Position numbers and translations under genes: made by a program | Origin: Trinickia soli | Lineage (GTDB): Bacteria > Pseudomonadota > Gammaproteobacteria > Burkholderiales > Burkholderiaceae | Assembly (NCBI RefSeq): GCF_002879855.1 | Contig: NZ_PNYB01000008.1 | Location: forward strand, 1-64,000 | Direction: 5' to 3' | Length of the DNA: 64,000 nt | In this document: positions 41,986-50,332 of the stretch, piece after piece | How positions within the stretch are numbered: the first letter of the stretch is position 1 | Layout of the letters: every line of letters begins with the position of its first letter | The notes under the pieces: generated by a model | What the model was told of the DNA's origin: nothing | The model's database searches: none | The model's input: the letters and a program-made list of their open reading frames with translations, nothing else

Positions 41986-42996
41986 TCAACACTCCACCAA
42001 CGCTTTTACCACCGTCTGCCCCTTTTCGAGCAAGCGCGGGAACATATCGGGGACATCCGCGAGCCGCATGCGGTGCGTATTGAGCGCCTGATCCGGGATA
42101 CGCCCCGCACGCATTGCCTCGAGCACGGTCTCGAAGTCGGCTGTCGTGGCGTTTCTGCTCGCCAGCAGTGTCGTCTCCCGTTTGTGGAATTCGGGATCGG
42201 AGAAGGTCACCTGGCCAGGCACGATCGAAATCAGCGTGTATTTCCCACCGTGTGCCACGAATTCGAACCCGCGATTCATCGCCTCGATGTTGCCGGTCGC
42301 GTCGAACACGACGTCGAAGAACTCGCCTTGCGTCAGCGCTGCAAGCTGCGCCGTATCGTCGGGACCCACGGCGACGGCCGCATCGACATTCAACTGCGAT
42401 GTGCAAAACGCGAGGCGGTCGGCGCGCGTATCCAGGCACGTCACGTTGCCGCCACGCAGCTTCGCGAAGATCATCGCGGCCATGCCGATGGGGCCAGCCC
42501 CGACGACCAGCACGCGTTGCCCGGCCGCTACCTCGGCCCGCCTCACCGCATGCGCCCCGATCGCCAGGAATTCGAGCATCGCCGCCTGATCGAGCGTGAC
42601 GCCTTCGGCCTTGTGCACGAACTGTGCGGGTACGCTCAGGTACTCCGTGAGCGCGCCGTCGCGGTGCACGCCCAGCACCTTGATATCGACGCAGCAGTTC
42701 GTCTTCCCTTGCCGGCATGCGACGCATCGCCCGCATGATAGATAGGGCATGACGTACACGCCGTCGCCGGCCGCGAACCCCGAATCGCTCTCTGCCTCGA
42801 CGACGACCCCGGAGAACTCATGCCCCATCACGCGCGGGTACTGAAGATAAGGCTGATTGCCCGTGAAGATATGCAGGTCGGTACCGCAGATGCCGACGCG
42901 CGACACACGCAGCAATACTTCGCCAGCCGCTCTGACAGGTAGATCGGAGTGTTGCCTGCGCAGTACGCCGGGCGATTCGCAAGTGACGCTAAGCAT
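41986..42996 (-). CDS. Zinc-dependent alcohol dehydrogenase (L-galactonate dehydrogenase-like)
   Basis: Medium-chain dehydrogenase of 336 residues. Catalytic zinc ligands are in GICGTDLHIF (Cys) and GHEFSG (His/Glu); the structural zinc is held by CGRCVACRQGKTNCC; the NAD fold has VLVVGAGPIGMAAM. It resembles L-galactonate-5-dehydrogenase (LgoD) and L-threonine/sorbitol dehydrogenases. With the neighbouring tagaturonate-reductase-like enzyme, oxidation of L-galactonate to tagaturonate is a reasonable guess. GAGGAAC lies before ATG 42996. The binding-protein gene of the importer ends 43 bases upstream. Confidence 0.87.
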   Translation of the reverse strand: MLSVTCESPGVLRRQHSDLPVRAAGEVLLRVSRVGICGTDLHIFTGNQPYLQYPRVMGHEFSGVVVEAESDSGFAAGDGVYVMPYLSCGRCVACRQGKTNCCVDIKVLGVHRDGALTEYLSVPAQFVHKAEGVTLDQAAMLEFLAIGAHAVRRAEVAAGQRVLVVGAGPIGMAAMIFAKLRGGNVTCLDTRADRLAFCTSQLNVDAAVAVGPDDTAQLAALTQGEFFDVVFDATGNIEAMNRGFEFVAHGGKYTLISIVPGQVTFSDPEFHKRETTLLASRNATTADFETVLEAMRAGRIPDQALNTHRMRLADVPDMFPRLLEKGQTVVKALVEC

Positions 42997-43038
42997 GACG
43001 GGTTCCTCGTGTTCGGTTCGTTGCAACGTGGCTTCTCT

Positions 43039-43986
43039 TCAATAGAGAACGTTCTTCGCTTGCGGCGAATCGAGGTTTTGCTTATCGACCATCACGACGC
43101 CCGTATCGATATCCTTCGGCATGTGCTTGTGCTCGATGACGCCCACCACCGTTTGAATGCCCTTGTATCCCATCTGGTAGGAACCCTGAACCGCAATACC
43201 CTGAATCGTGCCGTCACGGACGAAGCTTTGAAGATCCTGGTTACCGTCGAAACCGATCGCGACGATCTTGCCCGCTTTGCCCGACTGCTTGAGCGCACGC
43301 CCCATGCCGACGGCCGTCGGTTCATTGGCGCCGAAGATGCCCTTCAGATCCGGATTCGCCGACAGCACGTCGGTGGTTTGATTGAGCGCGGTCGCCATTT
43401 GCGATTGCGAGTAGTACGGCCCGACGATCTGCAACTTCGAATGGGCAGCGATGTATTTCTTGAACCCGCCCACGCGTCCGATCTCCGATCCCGCACCCGG
43501 CACGTAGGACATCAGCGCGATCTTGCCGGTCTGGCCGACGCGTTCGATCAGCGCCTTCGCGCAGAGCTCGCCCGCCTTCTCGTTGTCGGTCGACAAAAAC
43601 GACTGGTAATACTGCTTGCCCGAGTCGGACAACGCCGAATCGATCAGAACGACAGGAATGTGCGCTTCCCAGGCCTTCTTGATCGCGGGGACGAGCGCAT
43701 CAGGGTCCGACGGCGCGAGCACGATGCCCGCGACATGGCGATTGACGGCGTTCTCGACCATGTTCACTTCGTCGGTGATGTCCGATTCGGCGGCCGGGCC
43801 TTGAAAGGTCATCGTGTAGCCCTTCGCGTCATCGAGCGCGGCCTTCGCGCCTTTCTGCACGTTCTGCCAGTAATTCGAATTGACCGTTTTGACGATCACG
43901 GCGATTTCGCCACCCGCAGCATAGGCGCCCGAACTGAATACCGCGCACAGCAACGACGATATCGCCAACAGGGAAAACTTTTGCAT
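43039..43986 (-). CDS. CUT2 sugar ABC substrate-binding protein (RbsB-like)
   Basis: Periplasmic receptor of 315 residues. The signal peptide (MQKFSLLAISSLLCAVFSSGAYA) is cut near residue 23. RbsB-type motifs are IAVIVKTVNSNYWQNVQKGAKAA, GIVLAPSDPDALVPAIKKA, IPVVLIDSAL, LKGIFGANEPTAVGMGRAL and IVAIGFDGNQD. AGAGAGGAGCG precedes the ATG. A much longer open frame extends upstream of 43986 but only in antisense to nothing recognisable and against the permease gene; the signal peptide fixes the start. Ligand probably a sugar acid, from context. Confidence 0.92.
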   Translation of the reverse strand: MQKFSLLAISSLLCAVFSSGAYAAGGEIAVIVKTVNSNYWQNVQKGAKAALDDAKGYTMTFQGPAAESDITDEVNMVENAVNRHVAGIVLAPSDPDALVPAIKKAWEAHIPVVLIDSALSDSGKQYYQSFLSTDNEKAGELCAKALIERVGQTGKIALMSYVPGAGSEIGRVGGFKKYIAAHSKLQIVGPYYSQSQMATALNQTTDVLSANPDLKGIFGANEPTAVGMGRALKQSGKAGKIVAIGFDGNQDLQSFVRDGTIQGIAVQGSYQMGYKGIQTVVGVIEHKHMPKDIDTGVVMVDKQNLDSPQAKNVLY

Positions 43987-44021
43987 GTCTCGCTCCTCTC
44001 TTTTGATTGGACTTCGCTCTA

Positions 44022-45053
44022 CTACCGTTTCCTGCTTCGCAACTGATCGATCCAAACCGTGCCCAGAATCACGACGCCGATGATGATCTGCTGAATGAAG
44101 CTCGACACGCCGTTCATGTTCAACCCATTGCGCAGGACGCCGATGACGAACGCGCCGATCGCCGTGCCCGAAATCGTGCCCACCCCGCCCATCAACGACG
44201 TGCCGCCAATGACGGCGCTCGCGATCGCATCGAGTTCGTACATGACGCCTTCGTTGGGCTGCCCCGTCACGAGACGCGACATCAATACGCAGCCGGTCAC
44301 GCCGGCCAATGCGCCCGACAGCACATAGGTGAACATCGTCACGCCGCGCACGTTGACGCCCGAAAGCCGGGCAGCTTCGGCGTTGGAGCCGACCGCATAG
44401 ATGTGGCGGCCGAGCGATGTCTTCGACAGCAGCACGGCGCCGGCGAGGAAGAGCACGACCATGATGAGGACCGGATAAGGGATGCCCGGGAACGCCGTGT
44501 CCGGAAAGCCATCGGCGCCGATGTGCGAGATACGGAACAGCGCACCGTTGCCGAGCACGCCGAACGCGTTGCTCAGATCCGACACGGGCCGCGCCCCCGT
44601 GATCTGCAGTGCAAGGCCGCGTGCGACCAGCATCATGCCCAGCGTCGCAATGAACGGCGGCAGGCCCATGCGCGTCACGCAAACGCCGTTGCAGAAGCCG
44701 CAAAGCGCGCCGACGAGAACGCCGCACAGCATCGCCACGGGAACCGCCACACCCGCCTTCGCGAGCAGGGCCGCCGACACGCCCGCAAGTGCCAGCACGG
44801 AGCCGACCGAAAGATCGATGCCGCCTGTGATGATCACGCACGTCGCGGCCACGCCCAAGTAGGCGATCGAGGTCACCTGGAGCGAGACGGTCATCATGTT
44901 GCCGACCGAAAAGAAGGCCGAGCTCGTGAGCGAAAATGCGACGATCAGCGCGATCAGGCTGCCGAGTGCCGCGAACTTCTGAATGAGGTCGCGGCGTCGC
45001 TGTCGAGCCGAGCGATCGTCCACCTGCGTCCGATCCGATGTCATCTCAAGCAT
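44022..45053 (-). CDS. CUT2 sugar ABC transporter permease (RbsC-like)
   Basis: Inner-membrane permease of 343 residues, with about nine or ten helices. Family motifs: CVIITGGIDLSVGSVLALAG, LPPFIATLGMMLVARGLAL, YAVGSNAEAARLSGVNV and IASAVIGGTSLMGGVGTISGTAIGAF. ATG 45053 overlaps the end of the ATPase gene by eight bases, which couples translation; an in-frame ATG at 45044 is an alternative. It works with the RbsA-like ATPase upstream and the binding protein downstream. Confidence 0.92.
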   Translation of the reverse strand: MLEMTSDRTQVDDRSARQRRRDLIQKFAALGSLIALIVAFSLTSSAFFSVGNMMTVSLQVTSIAYLGVAATCVIITGGIDLSVGSVLALAGVSAALLAKAGVAVPVAMLCGVLVGALCGFCNGVCVTRMGLPPFIATLGMMLVARGLALQITGARPVSDLSNAFGVLGNGALFRISHIGADGFPDTAFPGIPYPVLIMVVLFLAGAVLLSKTSLGRHIYAVGSNAEAARLSGVNVRGVTMFTYVLSGALAGVTGCVLMSRLVTGQPNEGVMYELDAIASAVIGGTSLMGGVGTISGTAIGAFVIGVLRNGLNMNGVSSFIQQIIIGVVILGTVWIDQLRSRKR

Positions 45054-46596
45054 GGCCGCATCCCGAAGCGAAGTGCATGATCTCCTCCTGATTGGTTTGT
45101 CTGGTTTCCAGAACGGCCGTGATCCGGCCTTCATGAAAGACGGCGATCCGATCGGTCATCCCGAGCAGCTCGGGCAATTCCGAACTGATCAGCACGACGC
45201 CGACCCCGTCCGCCGCGAGCCGATCCATGAGCCCGTAGATGGCGAATTTGGCGCCCACGTCGATGCCGCGCGTGGGCTCGTCGAAGAACAGAATCTTCGA
45301 GCCGCGATAGAGCCATTTGCCGATCACGACCTTTTGCTGATTGCCGCCGGACAGGTTGCGCACGATCTGATCGACCGATGGCGTGCGGATGGCGAGGTCG
45401 TGCACATAGCGGCGCGCCACGACAGTCTCTTCATCGAACCGCAGCAAACCCGTGCGCGAAGTCACCGCGCCAACGTTGGCGAGCGTGATGTTCGCCGCGA
45501 CGGACATACCGAGGGCCAGTCCGTCCTGCTTTCGGTCCTCCGACAGATATGCGATCCCGTGGCGAATCGCCTCGCGCGGCGAACGAATCCCAATGCGACG
45601 GCCGCCCAGCTCGATCACGCCGTGGTCCAGCCGGTCCGCACCGAAAATCGCGCGTGCAACTTCCGTGCGTCCCGCACCCATCAGGCCCGCGAAGCCGAGA
45701 ATTTCGCCTTTGCGAAGGTCGAACGAGACCGGGCCGAACACGCCGTCGCGGCGCAGATCCCGAACGCTGAGCAACACCTCGTCGGTCGGCGTCGATTGCC
45801 GGGCGGGGTACGCATCATCGAGGGATCGCCCCACCATGCGCGCGACGATGTCGGCCACGCATAACGCGGAGAAGTCGTCCGTCGAGATGTATCGTCCATC
45901 GCGCAAGACCGTGACGCGGTCGACGATCTGCGCCATCTCATCGAGGCGATGCGAAATGTAAAGAATGGCCACCCCGGCGTCGCGCAACTCGTGAATGATG
46001 CGAAAGAGCTGAGACGTTTCAGACTCGGTCAGCGATGACGTCGGCTCATCCATGATGAGCACCTGTGCATCGAACGCAAGCGCTTTTGCGATTTCGACCA
46101 TCTGCTGCTGCGCGATCGACAAGCTGCGCACGAGTGTCGTCGGCTCGACCTCGAGGCCGATCCGCGCAAGGCATCGTCTTGCGTCGGCATTCAGCTTTCG
46201 TGTATCGACAAAGGGCCCGCGCTTGGGCTCGCGCGCCAGATAAAGGTTCTCCGCAACGCTCAGGTGCGGGACCAGGTTCAATTCCTGATGGATGATCGCG
46301 ATGCCGGCTGCCTGCGCTTCCGAAGTGGAACCGAACCGCACCGTTTCGCCGCGATAGTGAACGGTGCCTTCGTCGGGCTGGTACTGACCGCTGATGATTT
46401 TCATCAGCGTGGACTTTCCCGCGCCGTTCTCTCCACAGACGGCGTGAACTTCGCCGGCCCGCAGATCGAGACGAATGCCGTCGAGGGCGACGACCCCGGG
46501 GAAGCGCTTCACGATTCCCTCGAGGCGCAGGATTTCCCCGTTGCCCCTCCTTCGATCGAGCGTCGCGACATGCGATGCGTCGCCAGGCAGTGCCAT
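45046..46596 (-). CDS. CUT2 sugar ABC transporter ATPase (RbsA-like, two domains)
   Basis: Double ATPase of 516 residues. The first domain has Walker A GENGAGKST, signature LSIAQQQM and Walker B VLIMDEPTSSL; the second has the degenerate GLMGAGRTEV, signature LSGGNQQK and ILFFDEPTRGIDVGAK, the standard RbsA/MglA/XylG pattern. GGAG lies 6 bases before ATG 46596; an open frame reaching 46743 crosses the operator region and is rejected as coding. First gene of the importer-dehydrogenase operon, facing the GntR regulator. Confidence 0.93.
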   Translation of the reverse strand: MALPGDASHVATLDRRRGNGEILRLEGIVKRFPGVVALDGIRLDLRAGEVHAVCGENGAGKSTLMKIISGQYQPDEGTVHYRGETVRFGSTSEAQAAGIAIIHQELNLVPHLSVAENLYLAREPKRGPFVDTRKLNADARRCLARIGLEVEPTTLVRSLSIAQQQMVEIAKALAFDAQVLIMDEPTSSLTESETSQLFRIIHELRDAGVAILYISHRLDEMAQIVDRVTVLRDGRYISTDDFSALCVADIVARMVGRSLDDAYPARQSTPTDEVLLSVRDLRRDGVFGPVSFDLRKGEILGFAGLMGAGRTEVARAIFGADRLDHGVIELGGRRIGIRSPREAIRHGIAYLSEDRKQDGLALGMSVAANITLANVGAVTSRTGLLRFDEETVVARRYVHDLAIRTPSVDQIVRNLSGGNQQKVVIGKWLYRGSKILFFDEPTRGIDVGAKFAIYGLMDRLAADGVGVVLISSELPELLGMTDRIAVFHEGRITAVLETRQTNQEEIMHFASGCGHA

Positions 46597-46630
46597 GCCG
46601 TCTCCTGAGATGGACCGATTCGGGCCCGCG

Positions 46631-46715
46631 TTGGTCAGTCCAATTTGGTCAGATTCCAGCGCAACCGCGCTGATTTGGTAAAACCAATAGTGATTTATCT
46701 TTACTGACCTTACCA
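46631..46715. promoter_or_regulatory. Cluster of FadR/GntR-type operator half-sites
   Basis: The divergent space holds TTGGTCAGTCCAA (46631-46643), TTGGTCAG (46645-46652), TTGGTAAAACCAA (46675-46687, perfect arms TTGGT/ACCAA around AAA) and CTGACCTTACCAA (46703-46715). All fit TGGT-N3-ACCA, the odd-length site type of FadR-subfamily GntR regulators (PdhR, LldR, UxuR-like). The regulator gene starts at 46829, so it probably represses the importer operon and itself. Confidence 0.8.
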
Positions 46716-46828
46716 ATAGTGAAAACCCGAATGCGGCGCACACGCGCTTCGGATCGGCCCGGCGAGCGGCCCATGCTAGACTTTTGCCGAAGGCGACGCC
46801 CCCTCGCGCAGCGCTCAGTCATCGCACC

Positions 46829-47530
46829 ATGAAATCAACCGAACCAAAGCGGCTTTACCAATCCGTCGCCACGCAGATCCTCGCCTTGATTCGCCAGGGC
46901 GAGTTCCCGCCCGGGGAACGCTTGCCGCCCGAGCGCGAACTCGCGTTGAAGCTGGGCGTGTCGAGACCTTCGCTGCGCGAGGCGCTGATCGCGCTCGAGA
47001 TAGGCGGTCAGGTCGAGATCCGCATGGGTTCGGGGGTCTACGCGTGCGAAGCCGCCGGGAGCGACGGCAGCGCGGTGGGCGCACTCGGCGATAGTCCGTC
47101 GGAATTAATGCAGGCTCGCGCGGTGGTCGAAGGCAGCGTCGTGACGCTCGCCACAGCCCGCATGAGCGCAGCGATGCTCGATCGCCTGCGGCGCACGATC
47201 GACCGGATGCGCAGACTTTCCGCGGCGGGAAAATCGCCGGTCGAGGCCGATAGGCAGTTTCACATGCTGATTGCGGAAGCGGCGGGCAACTCGGTGCTCA
47301 GTCGTTATGTCGCGCAGTTGTTCGACAGCCGCCACGATCCGATTGCCGCCGCCATGCGCGGTCACGCGGAAAGCGCGCAGACGTGGACCGCGGCCGTACA
47401 AGAACACGAAGCCGTGCTGAAGGCGCTGCAGGCGGGCGACCCCATCGCCGCACAGACGGCCATGCGAGCCCACCTCCTCGCGTCGGAAGAGCGATGGATC
47501 AGCGGCGCCTTGAAACAAGGCACCGACTAG
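46829..47530 (+). CDS. GntR-family (FadR/FCD) regulator of the sugar-acid operon
   Basis: Regulator of 233 residues. The winged helix is PKRLYQSVATQILALIRQGEFPPGERLPPERELALKLGVSRPSLREALIALE with the FadR-type PPERELA; the FCD domain has RAVVEGSVVTLA, ADRQFHMLIAEAAGN and QEHEAVLKAL with the metal-ligand histidines. UxuR, ExuR and LgoR, which control hexuronate and galactonate genes, are close in type. Its likely sites are at 46631-46715, next to the divergent importer operon. ATG 46829 is preferred over an upstream frame (46784) because the family begins shortly before the winged helix. Confidence 0.92.
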   Translation: MKSTEPKRLYQSVATQILALIRQGEFPPGERLPPERELALKLGVSRPSLREALIALEIGGQVEIRMGSGVYACEAAGSDGSAVGALGDSPSELMQARAVVEGSVVTLATARMSAAMLDRLRRTIDRMRRLSAAGKSPVEADRQFHMLIAEAAGNSVLSRYVAQLFDSRHDPIAAAMRGHAESAQTWTAAVQEHEAVLKALQAGDPIAAQTAMRAHLLASEERWISGALKQGTD

Positions 47531-47546
47531 CACCGCGTATGAGCAG

Positions 47547-47571
47547 CGACGAGGGCGTCCTGCCCTCTCGC
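47547..47571 (+). terminator. Hairpin after GntR gene
   Basis: GAGGGC and GCCCTC (47551-47556 and 47562-47567) form a stem extended by GCGA/TCGC with one bulge, 20 bases after the regulator stop. No T-tract follows. It is a weak terminator candidate. Confidence 0.4.
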
Positions 47572-47680
47572 TGATCGCCCCCTTTGCCCGTTGCTGCATA
47601 ATTTCAACGGGCCCTCGCGAACGACAGCGACTCTTGAACCTGAAGACTGCCAGGCGATCGCAGTCTCACCCTCACGACCT

Positions 47681-48418
47681 ATGAAAATCGATCGATCAGT
47701 CATCACCGCGTTTACGCCGACGGGCAAGCTGCGCGCCTCGATCAACCTCGGCAATCCGATTCTTGCAAACAAGCATCCTGAAACGGGAGAGCCATCGGGC
47801 GTCTCCATCGACCTGGCACGCGAGTTCGCAAAGTGGCTGGGTGTCGAACTGGAACTGGTCGTCTTCGATGCCGCCGGCAAGTCGGTGCAAGCCTTGAGCG
47901 AGGACCGCGCCGATTTCGGTTTCTTCGCCGTCGATCCGCTGCGCGGCGAAACGATCGCGTTCACGGCGCCGTACGTATTGATCGAAGGCTTCTATCTCGT
48001 CCGTGACGACTCACCGATCCAAACGAATCAGGACGTCGACCAACCGCATATCAGCGTCGCCGTCGGCAAGGGCAGCGCTTATGACCTCTTCCTCACGCGC
48101 GAACTGAAGGCCGCGCAAATCGTGCGGGCGCCTACGTCGCCAGAGGTCGTGCAAACGTTCATCGAGCAAGGCCTGGACGTGGCGGCAGGCGTCAAGCAGC
48201 AGCTCGAAGCCGACGCGCGGAAAACCAGCGGACTGCGTCTGCTCGATGAACGGTTCATGGTCATCCGACAGGCGATGGGGACACCCAAGAGCCGGGGCGA
48301 CGCCGCGTCGACCGTGCTGGGCCAATTCGTCGAAGAGATGAAAGCGTCGGGCTTCGTGGCCGATGCATTGCGACGGCATCGGATCGTTGGGGCTACCGTT
48401 GCACCGGCTGCCGCCTGA
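47681..48418 (+). CDS. Periplasmic-binding-fold (type 2) protein without signal peptide
   Basis: Protein of 245 residues with the fold of amino-acid-type solute receptors (SBP_bac_3): LRASINLGNPILANKHPETGEPSGVSIDLAREFAKWLGVELELVVF, then ADFGFFAVDPLRGETIAFTAPYVLIEGFYLV and AVGKGSAYDLFL. No signal peptide is present at ATG 47681, and the upstream in-frame residues to 47591 do not form one either, so the protein is probably cytoplasmic. No permease or ATPase is nearby. It could be a sensor or an enzyme of the fold (for example cyclohexadienyl-dehydratase-like) rather than a transport receptor. Confidence 0.8.
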   Translation: MKIDRSVITAFTPTGKLRASINLGNPILANKHPETGEPSGVSIDLAREFAKWLGVELELVVFDAAGKSVQALSEDRADFGFFAVDPLRGETIAFTAPYVLIEGFYLVRDDSPIQTNQDVDQPHISVAVGKGSAYDLFLTRELKAAQIVRAPTSPEVVQTFIEQGLDVAAGVKQQLEADARKTSGLRLLDERFMVIRQAMGTPKSRGDAASTVLGQFVEEMKASGFVADALRRHRIVGATVAPAAA

Positions 48419-48432
48419 TACGGGAGGGCTCC

Positions 48433-48864
48433 ATGAAGCGATTTTTCCTCGCGGCGCTCGCCGCTGCGTCGTTCGCGACTGGCGTCCACGCACAAAGCGA
48501 CGCGCTCGGCCCACTCCCCACGCGCGCGGGCACGCTGCAATTCGTGCGAACCGATCGCGATTTCGTGGGGACGCTCGACAACACGACTTTCGATCGTTTC
48601 CACGCCAGCACGCTCACGCATTTCGATGAGGTCGACGATAAGACGAACGCAGTCACGCGTGCTCTCGTCGAGACCGACGCCGGCCCCGTGCTCTACGATT
48701 TTCGCGTTCGACCGCCGCTTGTGCAGCGCGCGGGCCGGCGCATGTCGATCAAGCGTGTGTTCTGGCAAGGCGACGACGTTGTGATGCAAACCTCTCAAGG
48801 CTGGTTTCGGCTGGTTCGCGGCGAGTTGACGAAGCTGCGGTCGTCAACGATGACCTACCACTGA
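48433..48864 (+). CDS. Small exported protein of unknown function
   Basis: Protein of 143 residues with a signal peptide (MKRFFLAALAAASFATGVHA, cut near residue 20). The mature part is predicted beta-rich (GTLQFVRTDRDFVGTLDNTTFDRFHASTLTHF, then VVMQTSQGWFRLVRG). I do not recognise the family. GGGAGGG precedes the ATG, and the gene starts 15 bases after the binding-fold gene, so the two are probably co-transcribed. Confidence 0.75.
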   Translation: MKRFFLAALAAASFATGVHAQSDALGPLPTRAGTLQFVRTDRDFVGTLDNTTFDRFHASTLTHFDEVDDKTNAVTRALVETDAGPVLYDFRVRPPLVQRAGRRMSIKRVFWQGDDVVMQTSQGWFRLVRGELTKLRSSTMTYH

Positions 48865-49149
48865 CCCCAGGTCGCCGACTGGCGTCCGCGAGGGCCGGCG
48901 CACGCCGGTATCTTCAACGACATATCTTGCCCTGAAGATTGCCTCGGGCATCTCCTGCACATCACCGATTCCTGCTCAAGTTGCCGCGACACTGTTTTCC
49001 GGTGTCGTGGCGAACCTTGACGCGAGGACTTGTTGACCTCAATCAAAGGTCACGGGACGCGTAAGCCGAAGATGGAATAGGCGGCGGTTCGCGCGCGCGG
49101 CGCGCATCGACCGCAAGCCAGCCATTGCGTCGACAATCGTTGCCGAACC

Positions 49150-50316
49150 ATGACCCGTCAACATACAGCGCATATTCCCCCCGAGGCAGGCGGTATCCCG
49201 CAGACTCCTCCAGCGAAGCCGTCCAGCCATGCGGTCTCGTTCCCGCAGCGCAGCCGTGACGCGTCGACCCTACGCGCAGCAGCGCAGCGGTGCTTGGGTC
49301 TGTGGGTCCTCGCGGCGGCGGCTGGCATGACGCTGCCCGACGCACACGCCGAAAAGCTCGCTACATACGTCGTCGAACCCACGCCCGTCGCGGACGAAAT
49401 CGTTGCGGACGCGACCATCGAGTCGACGCGACAGACCAGCATCGCCGCTCAGATCTCCGGCCGTATCACTGGCCTTTACGTCAAGGCGGGCGACCGTGTG
49501 AACGCAGGGCAGCGGCTGCTCGCGGTCGATCAGCGCGCCGCCGACCAGCAATTGGCGGCCGTTCGCGCCCAGGCCGCGGCCGCACGGGCGGAGCTCGATG
49601 TCGCACGACGCGAATTGGAGCGCACCCAATACCTGTTCGACAAGCAATACGTCAGCCAGGCTGCGCTCGATCGCGCCAAAGCACGCTATCAATCGGCTTC
49701 CTCGATGGCGCAGGCAAGGCTGGCCGATGCTGGCGCAGCCGCCGTCGGACCGACGTTGCACAACATCGCCGCGCCCTACGCCGGCACGATCGCCAGCGTT
49801 GACGTCGAATTGGGGTCGATGGCCATGCCGGGGATGCCGCTCATTACCCTGTTCGACCCGGGCGCCCTGCGCGCCGTGGCGACGGTGCCGCAAGCGCGCG
49901 CCGCCGCATTGCGCCCGGACCTCCCCGTGCGCATCGAGCTGCCCGACGTGTCGGGCGCGCAGCACTGGCAAACCGCGACGTCGGTCACGATCCTACCGGT
50001 CGCGGACTCACTCAGCGCCTCGGTCCAGGTTCGGCTTTCGCTGCCGGCCTCGGCCGGCGTTGTCGCCCGCCCCGGCATGTATGCGCGCGCCCATTTCCTC
50101 GTGGGCGCCCCGCGTCCGCGGCTGATGGTGCCCCTTGCCGCCGTCGTCCGCCGCACCGAGGTCACCGCCGTCTATGTCGTCGCGAGCAACGGCAGCGCGA
50201 CGCTGCGGCAGGTGCGCCTGGGTGAAACGCGAGCCGATCGAGTCGAAGTCCTCGCCGGGCTATCCACCGGGGAGCGTATCGCGCTCGACCCGTTGGCGGC
50301 GACGAATAAGCGATGA
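49150..50316 (+). CDS. RND efflux periplasmic adaptor (membrane fusion protein)
   Basis: Periplasmic adaptor of 388 residues linking the RND pump to the outer-membrane channel. A long hydrophilic N-tail is followed by a signal-like hydrophobic segment (about residues 48-66, GLWVLAAAAGMTLPDAHA). The lipoyl half-motifs are ISGRITGLYVKAGDRVNAGQRL and AAPYAGTIASVDVELGSMAMPG with a coiled-coil hairpin between (ARAELDVARRELERTQYLF). An internal Met nearer the signal segment might be the true start, so the N-terminus is uncertain. First gene of the efflux-SQR operon. Confidence 0.88.
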   Translation: MTRQHTAHIPPEAGGIPQTPPAKPSSHAVSFPQRSRDASTLRAAAQRCLGLWVLAAAAGMTLPDAHAEKLATYVVEPTPVADEIVADATIESTRQTSIAAQISGRITGLYVKAGDRVNAGQRLLAVDQRAADQQLAAVRAQAAAARAELDVARRELERTQYLFDKQYVSQAALDRAKARYQSASSMAQARLADAGAAAVGPTLHNIAAPYAGTIASVDVELGSMAMPGMPLITLFDPGALRAVATVPQARAAALRPDLPVRIELPDVSGAQHWQTATSVTILPVADSLSASVQVRLSLPASAGVVARPGMYARAHFLVGAPRPRLMVPLAAVVRRTEVTAVYVVASNGSATLRQVRLGETRADRVEVLAGLSTGERIALDPLAATNKR

Positions 50317-50332
50317 GGCACGAGGCCAGGCC

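Noticed and set aside
43987-44841. Large N-terminal extension of the sugar-binding protein gene
   Set aside because: The frame runs antisense-free over the permease gene on the same strand but in another frame and reads as Arg-rich nonsense; the signal peptide and strong ribosome binding site at 43986 fix the start.
50135-50332. N-terminal extension of the RND pump
   Set aside because: The frame overlaps the adaptor gene by most of its length, is Ser/Arg/Pro-rich and has no membrane helix; the pump's first helix follows ATG 50333.
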